Below, in pieces: positions 44,415 through 54,661 of a DNA stretch of 64,000 bases. Below the pieces are notes generated by a model, which saw only the letters and a program-made list of their open reading frames with translations, ran no database searches and had not been told where the DNA came from. The stretch lies in the NCBI RefSeq assembly GCF_010093535.1, contig NW_022985164.1, positions 1,477,629 to 1,541,628 of the forward strand, given 5' to 3'. This DNA comes from Lindgomyces ingoldianus. Taxonomy: Eukaryota; Ascomycota; Dothideomycetes; Pleosporales; Lindgomycetaceae. The translations under genes were made by a program, and so were the position numbers. Position 1 is the stretch's first letter, and every line of letters begins with the position of its first letter.

Positions 44415-44909
44415 TTAACCGATCGAAAAGCAAGTAGAGAAATCGCTCAGTATTACAACGACTGGAGAAAATCCATAGCAGCAACCAAAAAAAAAGAAGC
44501 TTCGCTGATTCCATCCACCCGAACCAGCGTGTGTTTGCGGAAGAAGCAAAGTGAGCGATGTTGAGTCAGAAGGCCTGAGGCGGCAGTAGCGGAAGGCCAA
44601 GCGGTAGGTGATTGGAGGTTCCAAGAGCAGCTTACGCCTTCCTCAGAGACGGGTGATGCGCAGCATGCAGTGAACAGGGCTGCGGCAGCCTGCAGTATGA
44701 GGAAGACAAATTCGATGAGGTCGTCATCCGAAGGCTTGGTTAGACTGCTTTTATCCGGTAAAAAGGTGCAAGAGCGTGGCGTTGTGGACGTGTGACAACA
44801 GCTGACCGGGGTGTGCTGCAGGAGGTGTATCCAATCCCATGGCCCAGATCCGATCGTGCTGAATGATACAGATGCCGTGAAGAACAGTATGCAGTCCTAG
44901 CAGAGCCAT
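44415..44909 (-). CDS. candidate small three-helix membrane protein
   Basis: A hand-built three-exon model (44909-44800, 44744-44636, 44504-44415) gives 102 aa. Each exon codes one hydrophobic segment: MALLGLHTVLHGICII, LIEFVFLILQAAAALFTACC and FFFFGCCYGFSPVVVIL. The segment between helices one and two is acidic (KPSDDDLIE). The second intron has a strong GTAAGC donor; the first donor (GTTGTC) is weak. The pattern of one helix per exon and a clean phase is what makes it worth listing; no family is assigned, and the start could lie further up, since the frame stays open to about 45395. It is the only credible coding signal in the surrounding 8 kb. Confidence 0.3.
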
Positions 44910-47900
44910 GTGGGATGCGGTTGGGGAAGGTAAAAGTTGGGGATGAAGGAGCCATTGTGGATGGTGCAGAGGAAGATACTGGGGTAGTTGCTGAGGGGTA
45001 GATGTCGATGGCATGGGGATGCGCCGAAGCCAAATGCAATTCGAAAAAACAAGCTTGGAGGGTTGGTGAGGATAGTCGAAGGTGTTCGAATCTATTTCGA
45101 AGGCACCGGCGGCAAAGGACGTGTTGGCGGCGGGCCAGGGCACGGAGGAAGGTTCTGTGTCGACATGATCTCGTTGCAGATGACAGCCATTGGAGATGTG
45201 TGGAGGTTGGAGCTCGAGGGATGAATTGCGTTTGTTACAATTGGGTCGGGCGACGAGAAAGTCGGTAGAGGCGTATTGATTGTTATGGACGGAGAATCCA
45301 AGTAAGGCAGGCAATATTAGAAATGCTCGGGAAGATATATGCTTCAGGCGAGGTAGGTGTGTAAGAGTAGGCTGTCCAGATGTGGGATGAAACAAAAACT
45401 ATGAGGGGCGGAGGGGGCAAGCAGTATTTATGTTTGTGCTGTGATGGCAAGAATGGCCAAAATGTCGGTCAGCCTACATTTGACGATGGTGTAATAAGCT
45501 GGGCACCATGGCTTGGTCAAAGCGGTGAGCTGAGGCGTTGGGCTGCCTAGGAAAAGGAGTGGTGAGCTTGGACGGTCATGATCAAAGTGGGCCACCCTGA
45601 ACCGTGCATAAGTCAGAAACATCGCCCATCCCGGTAATATCGGGGCACGATTTGAAAGAAACACGGAGGCAGCCTCTCTCTGCGCTCGTTTCATCACCCT
45701 CGTGACTGTGTGAAGATTGTGTTGATCCAATCCCGTCTCATTCTTGTGCATCTCTTACCGGCTGGCCCTAGTACAACCTAGCAGGCGCAGCAACAGCAAG
45801 CGCCGAAAATGCTTCGGATGCTGGCCTCATTCTGACATCACCAGGCTTCCTCGTCCGATATCGTCTTTCCTAATTATTATTAGAGGTAGTTTGTGAGGGA
45901 TTAGTGTGAATATCTTGGAGCCATGAACTAAAACCTAGTGGCTCTCCTTTCTCTCAGACGAGCTCAATGGTGCCGCAAGGCTGGCCCAAACGCCTCCTTG
46001 AGTGTTCCATCCGACTGGTTGCTTGCCAGGTGCTCAGGAACTGACAGGGATCCAGCACTTGTGTGTCAGGACTGAATCTGACACAGCGACAGCCACGAGC
46101 ACGCCTCAGAAAGGTCGTGACGAATTTTGCTGTGCAATTTGGAAATTTTCTGGCCTTGCTTGCTCTAGTATGGCTTGACGATCGAGTGCCTTCCGGCATT
46201 TTCTCCCGTCCTTCTCCCAAGCTTCCATTTCATCTCCCGCTGTGGAAATTGTCTGCGAGCAGCGGCCCCTTCAATTTGATTTTTTGGCACTTCAACGCTC
46301 TCTTGGAGCTTGTGCTTGCTGTTCCATGGGTCAGCTATCTCCAGCGAGATGTTACCACCAGAACTGTCGTGGGGGACAGACCAGGCGCAAACAAGGGTGC
46401 CAGGTTTGCCCTGGCTACTTCAGGCTGAGGGAGACGCAAGGAAATGCAGGCTTCGTGATTATTTTTGTCCCCTTTTAAATCCGATTTCCTACTTTGTACA
46501 ACCCGTGTGTTCCCAAGCTGCATTGACCGGGCTGAAGCCTCGGCAACCCCTGTTAGACATGCCGGATTGGGAGCTAAATGGGCCCTGTTTTTTCAGGCTC
46601 CTCCGCCAGCCTTGACTGGTCGAGATTGCAGGCAAGCAAGAAAGTTGAAGGCCATTAAATTGTAAACCTCCTCAGCATGACGACTCCCTCGACAGATTCG
46701 GCTATGGCATCCGTGGAAAGCCACCGTTGCGGGAGTCTCGGAAGCACATCGTTGAGACCGGTTTTGCGAGACGTCAACCTCTATCGGCTGATGGATCCAA
46801 AGAGACCCGGAGACAAGACCGAGCCCAGCCATGGCAAAGGAGGGCTCAGCTGGGAAACGCGCGTGTCGCTGCTCAGACGCATCACTACCACGTGGAAGGC
46901 CGGGGTTACAGGGACCTCAGTCGGGACGCTCACAGACCGTCACAAACACGAGCAGACCCGCCGCAAGGTTTGCTTTTTTCATCGATCTTGTCTCTCCCTG
47001 CCCCTGCGCAAATCCCAGAAGTGATGAAATTTCTTGAGGCTCTTTGCCCCGCCCATTGCTGTTTGTTTTTGAGAAGAAGCAACCTGTCCACGGCGTCAGA
47101 ACGAGAGTGCTGTGGAATACGAGTTAATGCATGCGTGTGTCCGCATCGGATCTCCAGGGGCCGCGTGAAAGATTGCGTCAAAGCTTAATTCACAGGAGGG
47201 CCTCACCACCTCCTTGTCATCCTCCACTCCAAGACTCGCGTCTAGAATTTCAACAATACTGCTCAATTTCCCATGATTCGAGTGTGTGCCAGAGACATGG
47301 AGTGCTTACTCTTCTCACGAACATATCAATTTCTGCGACGCGAGTTCGCTCACCATCTCTGATGACTTTTTAAACAATTGTACAGTCGATTCTCAGGAGT
47401 CCGGAAAGTGCGGAGACCGTGAGACTCTCCGCTGCGTGTCGCCTCAACCTTCACTTTCTGTCATCAGGCCACCAGATCACTCCCAATACCCACATAGCCC
47501 ATAACTGGACATCGTGTGCCTGCCATGCTTAGAACTAGAAGAAGTCGTACGTCCACAGATTCAGCTCCTCAGCATATTAGCATATACCACAAAATATAAA
47601 CCAGATCAAAATTTCTAGCCCGAAATGGATGTCATGTTCCATACGTGCCAAGCGTATACTTCAGTGAGCAGTCATTGGTTATATACAGTGCACCTTCATA
47701 TGTATATAGTGTACTCTGGAGATGCTGGTAGCACTCGTTAGATTACATGAAACAGCTCCCTCCTTCACACCAATTCAATCCAAGACAGGTACCCATATGC
47801 AGGTACGCGCGCTTTGGATCGGCCGCCACACGGAAAGATGATTGAGAATGCCACCAGCCCTGAATGTGGCTTACATCTGCCCTGGGGAGCCAAGCGACGT

Positions 47901-48813
47901 TGACCACTTGACGCACGCCACAATAAAGTCAACCCGGGATCAGGACCCAGCCTCGTCGTAGCTGTTAGACTTTCAGTGGCTTCGGCTCGCGGTACGGAGC
48001 GCGCGAAGCGTGGAATCGAAAAATGGTTCGAGACACCGCCGCAGAGCTTCCGAGAAGTTGCACTGAAAACGCCGCCGCGCTGAACACGACAGCAATGGCG
48101 CAGGTGTGTAGGTTCGGACAACGCAAGTCTGCGGCAGACTTATCCGAAACATCGCGCAGACGCTTGAGGGATACGGAATACGGTAGCTTCAATTGACATT
48201 GCAATGGTGTAGGGGGTTCAGAGTCTATTCTGCATTACCATCCTCTTGACAATCTTCTAAGTTGAAGCAACTGGATTGATGGATCAAGACATCCCCGTCG
48301 ACACCCCGTATTTCACGTTGTAGGACAGGTAAAGCGTTAATTTCGGCGATCGACTCATCCAGTCGTTCTTACCTGAGCTAATGTTAATGATAGTTCGAGT
48401 TATGCAAACAATGCTATCCTGTTCTTTCAAACATCTGAGAGCCCGACTCCAGGGCTGGTCGGCGACGAACATCGCGCTTCATACGGTCGTCGCTAATGCC
48501 TTCACACCAATTCAACAGAAGCGAACCATCGATCATGCAATTCTGTCATTCTTGGAGTGAGCTGCATGAACTAACACCCAAGTCGGGAACCCCGCAGATC
48601 ACCGATGAATTGGCTTCAATTACCAACAGTGCGTCCACGTGGATGATGAACAGAGCGGAGCCACCAACATCCATTTGGAAAACCCTGGCTTGTGGCTATT
48701 TTTAATCTCTCAAGACCTCGTATTAAGCCTCGCATGGCGTCCTTCTTACCTATTCTAACCTTGAAGGAAAGCGATGCTACCACAAGATAGATTAAGGGTT
48801 CGTGGGGGCGTGC
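44910..48813. other. gene-poor region, right part
   Basis: About 3.9 kb with no recognisable gene. A short proline-rich frame starting MAVICNEIMSTQNLPPCPGP near 45220 on the minus strand could be leader or an upstream exon of the 44909 candidate. Frames at 46060-47200 on the plus strand are Arg/Ser-rich and look random. The right end must contain the 3' region of the leftward gene at 48814. Confidence 0.45.
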
Positions 48814-49826
48814 TCATCCGTTATCATCGTCATCATCGACCTGCCCTGCAGCAGCTTGGGTTGAGACCCAGTTCTCAAGCATCTGTTGGCTTGATGGGAC
48901 CCCACTTGTAGCAGCCGAGGCCCTAGAGGCCTTCCGCTTCACAACCAAACAAAGAATGCGACCGTAAATATTGAAGCCATCGTATGATGTGTTCAGCCCG
49001 AGGGTTTTTTTTTCGTCCTGCTGCTCTGGTCCGTCTTTGCGTAGATCAGCAGCATCCAAAGTGCGTTCGCCTCTCTTGCTACGCTTGGTTAGAGGTGCTA
49101 GTTCGAATCGAAACGAGTCATCTGAGTCACTGGAATCGCTGACTGCTTCTTCCATGGCCGAACGTCTCCTGCGTTTATTCCGGCTGGAGTTTCGAATAGT
49201 GTCACCGTCACAACCTCCGCCAACCTCCGGAATATCATCCAGGTTAACTGCCACATCGTCATCTTCCTCTTCCAGGATAATCGGCTCCTGGTTGTCCTCG
49301 GCAATGACCACGGGCTGCTCATTCGTCCCTGCAGTCAGCCAGCTAGTGAGCTTGCCCGAGTTGCTTTGAATACGAGGTTTGTCCTTGAAGACCTTTTGCT
49401 TTGTTAGGACGGAATGACGTGATGAGAGCTCCGTCAAGAAGATCGAGACCTCAAAATCGTCTACAGAAACGTCAGCGATGAGTAGGATTAGGTGGTACAA
49501 GAAACATTTTGTGTCTAATTGATTAAGCAGCTAGCTTAGCTGCCTCAGAACAAAACCTTGACAGCCAAACGACAGCCAAACTCACCCTCAACAACAACAT
49601 CCTTGACCCCCTTCTTCCGAGCCCTTGCTCCCCTGCCCTTTACCCGTTCATTTTCTTCACGCAACTTGGGTAAGATTAGCGGTCGCACAGCTTGAATGAC
49701 GCGTGGAAGAGCTGGATTGTTGCGTCTCAGAAGCCATGCCTCAGCATCAGCCGGCCGATCGAGATAGATGCGGACTTCAAGGACGGAATGCTTGGTTATC
49801 CTCAGATATCGTCGAAGCGGGGCCAT
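48814..49826 (-). CDS. conserved-looking nuclear protein of unknown function
   Basis: Two exons (49826-49586, 49460-48814) joined over a 125-nt intron give 295 aa. The N-terminal 110 residues look folded and conserved: MAPLRRYLRITKHSVLEVRI, ADAEAWLLRR, VIQAVRPLILPKLREENERV, then VVVEDDFEVSIFLTELSSRH and KPRIQSNSGKLTSWL. The rest is disordered and acidic, with a basic nuclear-signal-like run (NKRRRRSAMEE), a KRSKRGERT run and a final Asp run. I feel this N-terminal pattern recurs among filamentous fungi but cannot name a family. The charge pattern suggests a chromatin or DNA-linked protein, which is inference. It is divergent from the Sam37-like gene, with 251 bp between starts. Confidence 0.75.
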
Positions 49827-50077
49827 TCCCCAGTTTCAATAGCGGAGATGAGGGCGTCGAGGGAAGGAGGTCGTACGATAACTAGGGTTGATGGAGCAAC
49901 GATTGCGGGGATTGGCAATTTATGCCCACGGGGGCTATGACGTGATCACATGACATGGCGCATGCGTGTGCCAAGAGAACACTCGGTCTCCACTTTCAAC
50001 CCTGAACTCGCTCATCACATTTCCACGCAATAAGTGGCGGAACCATTTCGCAATTCAATTGCAGCACCATTGAAGGC
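49827..50077. promoter_or_regulatory. short bidirectional promoter with palindromic site
   Basis: Only 251 bp separate two divergent start codons. Near the middle, TGACGTGATCACATGACAT contains the perfect palindrome GTGATCAC (49942-49949) flanked by CRE/E-box-like half sites. Its central position suggests a shared regulator site. No TATA box is seen. Confidence 0.5.
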
Positions 50078-51561
50078 ATGGTTCTGGAGCTGCATGTCTG
50101 GGGACCTGCATTTGGGCTTCCTTCAATCGACGCAGAATGCATTGCCGCAATAGCGTACTTTCACCGCATTGTTCCGTATCCACAGTGGGTGCTCGTGGCG
50201 AATCATGACACGTCTACCAGCCCAAGACGTAGGTACTTTGAAGCAGGCACTATCCCAGGCTCTAACTTGACCGCCTAGGCGAATTTCCTGTTCTGATTGA
50301 CAGCATTGTGCGAGCTACTGGCTTTTCTGCAATTGTTTCATACCTACGAAACCACCGCTCAGGAGCGTACGATTTGGACTACAATCTTACGCATGAAGAG
50401 CAGACAGATAGGACTGCGTAAGTTTAGACATTTGAGTGTGCGTTAGTTTCAATTACGCTAAATAAGGACTGCAGATTCATATCGTTCCTTCAATCAACTG
50501 CCGGCCCGCTCGTCGACCTCAACCTCTATGTCTCTTCCGAGAATTACAACTCAACCACATCCTCTGCATATACAGCGATTCTTCCGTGGTACACGAATTA
50601 CACGATTCCCCCGGCACGTCGAGACCTCGCCAGAGCACGAACCGCTCATCTGGGCCTCAGCAGCCTTGACGTAAACATAGCAGAGCAAGATGGATTTGAG
50701 CGGGGCGGTAGTCGCGTTAGGTCAGAGTTCGAGGCTGCCAAAAAGGCTGCGGGACCCCCATCTGAGAGTCGAACAACACAACCGCAAACACTAAGCATGG
50801 GCCGTGGCAAGGGCATTCAAGGTCTTCTTAGTTCCCCCATCTATGCTGCCCGGTTCAGGCTTGACACACTGACAAACGACCTGCTTGAGCCATTGTCAAA
50901 TCTTCTAGGAAAGAAAGATTACCTACTCGACGGTGGCAAGCCATCAAGCCTGGACTGCCTTGCGTTTGCCTACCTAGCCTTGATGTTTTATCCGCCAGTA
51001 CCACAGCCGTGGCTCAAAGAAGCTATACAAGCCCGCTACTCCCGCATTCTCAGATATATCTGGCGGATGCGGGAAGAGCTTCTTGGTGGTGATGAGGTCA
51101 AGGCTGCAGACGTGTGGTTTATCTCCTCGCACAAAGGAACCGATGCAGAGGTCGAGGGTGCGCTAGATCAACGAGGCATGCACTTGCCGTGGCGTCCCAG
51201 ACCAACGGGAACTCATCTATCGACTTGTGCTATTGCAGTACGCGAGGTGGCAAGCAATCTTCCTGTCATTTCCACTCTCCTGCGGCAGGGAGCCGTCGCT
51301 TATGCATCCCCTCCCAGGAGTACGAAGAGGGTCTCGTCTTCGTTACCATCTCCACTCTTTGTCAACATTATCTTCTCATTCACTGTCGCATCTGTTGCAG
51401 CCTTTGCTGGGATGGCAATTCACCACCGTCAATCTCCCCGAGAAGGTGACTTAATTTTTCGAGCGCTCCGCCCAAGCCTACGCTTCGAAGGGCTCGAAGC
51501 TGGCAATATCCTGAGTGTCCTCACAGGTCAACTCCCGCGGGCGTCTCCTGGAAGATTTTAG
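50078..51561 (+). CDS. sam37: Sam37/metaxin-like subunit of the mitochondrial SAM complex
   Basis: Three exons (50078-50228, 50279-50417, 50475-51561) give 458 aa. The N-terminus has the thioredoxin-like metaxin fold start, MVLELHVWGPAFGLPSIDAE, with PVLID later. The C-terminal GST-like part includes a run typical of metaxins, LLDGGKPSSLDCLAFAYLAL, followed by PWLKEAIQ. Near the C-terminus a hydrophobic stretch (about residues 391-410, FVNIIFSFTVASVAAFAGMA) could anchor it in the outer membrane. Sam37 works with Sam50 and Sam35 to insert beta-barrel proteins. The long insert between the two folds is disordered. Intron phases agree with the restored sequence. Confidence 0.87.
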
Positions 51562-52141
51562 ACTATAGAATACTTCGCTTGAAGCCTTGATTGCAATCAG
51601 CGCAAAAGATACCCAATATACAACTCTTCATTCTGTTCTTCGGGTTCCCACAAGATGCCTGCACCACCAACTTTGCGAGGATAGCAACACTAGAGGGCGA
51701 AACTAATGAACGGATAGTTACATAGCCATAATGTCAGACATATTATTTCATCCTTAGAATTCTAAATAGGTTAGGCTAAGCTATGAGGTTGAGAGCCAAA
51801 TCTTCCTAGAATCGCAATATACTACTACTCTGTGGAGAAATTCGGGCAGTTGACATGGATATATGCATTTCAAGCAATCGCCAAAACGTGGTGAGGCTTT
51901 TCAATGCGCGCCGTGACGCCGCCTCAGCGCCCTAAGCCCTGTGGCAAGAAGGCGGCGTGAATGATGCACGGCGGTCGACCGCCAAGCAGACGATCACCCA
52001 TCGACGTCATCCGTGACCTTCCTTCACAACAAAACGCGCCCTCGCCCCTAACTCGATTCTTGTTTAATCCCCAACTGTACAGGCGCTCACAAACTACTTT
52101 GATCCTCGCCAGAGCCTTTTGATTCGATACACCACTTCGCG
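51562..52141. other. intergenic, no gene seen
   Basis: About 580 bp between two rightward genes. The last 150 bp before 52142 are C/T-rich, as in leaders of strongly expressed fungal genes. Nothing else is visible. Confidence 0.5.
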
Positions 52142-53410
52142 ATGCATAGGACATATAGCATGAGGCAATCTCGCGCCCCCACGGCGTCGCAAATTCAAAA
52201 CCCACCGCCACCGGCCTCGTCAACCAAGACTGGCCGGTTCTTTGGCAAAAGCAATCTTGGTCAGTGCTATTCAATATTCTCTTTGACGTTGGACTGACTT
52301 GAGCTGTTCATGCAGGGCACACCTTCCGGCGCAGCGCTGCGGGAGCCTTCGGACCTGAACTAGCCAAGAAGCTGTCACAATTGGTAAAGATGGAGAAGAA
52401 CGTCATGCGCAGCATGGAGCTGGTCTCAAGAGAAAGGATGGAGGTTGCTGTAAGCTTTCAGCCTCTCCGCCGTACATGTTTGGATGGTAGCTCACAGTTT
52501 TGAAGCAACAACTGTCTATTTGGGGCGAGGCATGCGACGACGATGTCTCCGATGTCACCGACAAGCTCGGCGTCTTGATTTACGAGATCGGCGAGCTCGA
52601 GGACCAGTTTGTGGATCGTTACGATCAGTATCGCGTTACGATCAAGAGCATCCGTAACATCGAGGCATCCGTCCAGCCCAGCCGCGATCGTGAGCTATCC
52701 CTCCCCCGCATTAACAGCGCCAGAGCCTGACCATGGTGTAGGGAAGCAGAAAATAACCGATAACATTGCGCAATTGAAATACAAAGAGCCGAACTCGCCT
52801 AAGATTGTTGTCCTCGAACAGGAGCTCGTTCGGGCCGAAGCCGAGTCCCTAGTTGCCGAAGCCCAGCTATCCAACATCACCCGCGAGAAGCTCAAAGCAG
52901 CGTTTACATACCAGTTTGATGCGATGCGCGAGCATTGCGAGAAGCTGGCCATCATTGCGGGCTATGGGAAGCACCTTCTCGAGCTTGTGGATGACACACC
53001 AGTGACCCCCGGCGAGACGAGGAATGCTTATGACGGATATGAGGCGAGCAAGGCGTAAGTTAACAATGATACAGTAAATTGGGTAGCACTAACTTGAGTA
53101 CAGAATCATCCAAGACTGCGAGGATGCCCTTACCAACTGGGTCCAGCAAAACGCCTCCGTTACATCCAAGCTCTCTGTTCGCGCCCGCACTCTCTCCCAA
53201 CGCCGCCGAAACGCCGCCCGCCGTCAGGGGGAAGGTGTGGATCTCTCCCATCAAGACCAGCCTCTTGACAACAGGGAGTCTGGTCTCTGGATCCCAGCCT
53301 CGGAACATCAAGGTAACGGATATGAAGATGAAGAAGAGGAGGAAGATGCCCCATCTACCATTGCTACAGAGACTCGAGGCCGGGAGGAGGAAAGACCCGT
53401 AGCTGCTTAA
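52142..53410 (+). CDS. pil1: eisosome core protein Pil1/Lsp1 (BAR domain)
   Basis: Five exons (52142-52259, 52316-52449, 52506-52689, 52742-53054, 53104-53410) give 351 aa. The N-terminal MHRTYSMRQSRAPTASQ and GRFFGKSNLGHTFRRSAAGAFGPELAKKLS are typical of Pil1. The BAR-domain body is very well conserved: SIWGEACDDDVSDVTDKLG, YEIGELEDQFVDRYDQYR, IKSIRNIEASVQPSRDRKQ, KYKEPNSPKIVVLEQELVR, AEAQLSNITREKLKAAF, YGKHLLELVDDTPVTPGETR. Pil1 dimers assemble on PIP2-rich membrane and shape eisosome furrows. The C-terminus is acidic (YEDEEEEED) and ends RPVAA. A GTAACG donor inside this tail and an acceptor at 53434 would swap in a different C-terminus. Confidence 0.94.
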
Positions 53411-53434
53411 CTATCAGGCTAACATTCCCGACAG

Positions 53435-53550
53435 TGTTCTACTCCGTTGATGAAATATCTCCCAGAGCGAGCTCGGTGTATATCCACGATGGAGCGGAGG
53501 ATATTGTAGGGGAAGCGGATGATTTTGCAACTGTAGCTCAGGCTATATGA
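53435..53550 (+). other. possible alternative last exon of Pil1
   Basis: Splicing from 53312 to 53435 removes 122 nt, keeps phase, and replaces the acidic tail with about 38 residues starting VFYSVDEISPRASSVYIHDG and ending at a TGA at 53550. The acceptor is preceded by a good branch site (GGCTAAC) 19 nt upstream. The peptide looks like coding sequence and continues smoothly, so both ends may be used. Confidence 0.45.
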
Positions 53551-54661
53551 GGGATTGCTGTTGATGCGTCACATGTTGTTCTTGGAGGATTTGATGGCGC
53601 ATATTGGCACACAAACGTTTTGTTTCATTCCCACTATTCCCACACTCTGGATTCAAAAGGAGGGAAGGGGTCAGGATTCCTAGCTTGAAGGAAGATGTAT
53701 AGTAGCGAAGTAGTAATCTCAGAGCTTGACTTATCACATTCAAACTATTCTTCTTCGCCCGAGACTTGCGTCAGTTCTCCCCGGAAGCTGGAGTGAACAC
53801 CGCTGTACTAGTTGCAGCTAAGTGAGCCCACCTTGCGGCTTCCCCTACAAGTATCAACACCTAATCCTTCCCCTTATTATACTATTTATTCCCTTGTACA
53901 ATCAAGAGACATGATTGCCCAATTATTTCTCCATGGCTTAGCCATAGGATGAAATTCATCGACCTCCCGTAGCATATATTATGTAGGACATGGGTTCTTC
54001 CCAACTAAATCTCTTATGCATGAGTACAAGTTCCATTGGTTGATCGATAATGCTTGATCGATAATGCTTTTCGCGACTCTTTGTCAATATCGGACAGCTT
54101 TCAATCCTTGCTAGCTTTAATTGAATGTGGACTTTCCGGTTGATTTGAGTCATGTCAGGAGTCGCTTGTTCCGCTTGGTTTCTGGGCAGCTGTCTTGATG
54201 CTATTCACCTCCGGTCTATATTATAGCGCACATGCACTTTTGTATCTACATAGGGGATTAAAGTCGTGACAGAGGCCAGCGCGCCATGGGCACTCTCCTT
54301 AATTCTAGGAAGTAGTGAAAGGGTTGACAGATCAAAGTACTCCTGTCAAAGTTGTCTGTCAAAGTTCCAAGCATTGGCGTTCACCAATAGCTGTGTGTCC
54401 GGTGCATGATGACGTAGCTGATAAACACAGGGGCATCCTGGTACCAAGAAACACGGTCTCACGTGGTAATCTTAATCATCGAGGGATGGGATAAGTATTG
54501 CCTTTTTTTAAATAAAAAAAATCGATGGTTTTTCAAGGTCTGGGGGTATTTGCTTTCAGCTACAAGGAATCCTCCCCTTTCCCTTCTTCACCCCATTACC
54601 AATACCCAACATAGCAAGTGTTTCATTTCACCTGATCTAATATCGTTTCACTTCATCTTGA
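53551..54661. other. convergent intergenic region
   Basis: About 1.1 kb between Pil1 and the leftward pol kappa gene. It is AT-rich with no coding frame of note. It holds a 14-bp tandem duplication (54040-54067) and a nearby repeated CTGTCAAAGTT (around 54341-54366). Confidence 0.5.
54040..54067. repeat. 14-bp direct tandem duplication
   Basis: TTGATCGATAATGC occurs twice head to tail with no mismatch. It is probably a slippage product; each unit contains the palindrome ATCGAT. Confidence 0.85.

Noticed and set aside
44149..44514. Minus-strand frame of 121 codons in the gene-poor region
   Set aside because: Composition is odd, there is no family pattern, and the phase does not fit the neighbouring exons; part overlaps the 44415-44504 candidate exon in another frame.
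46063..47200. Several plus-strand frames of 60-150 codons
   Set aside because: They overlap one another in different frames, are rich in Arg, Ser and Cys, and show no motifs; typical of chance frames in GC-balanced DNA.
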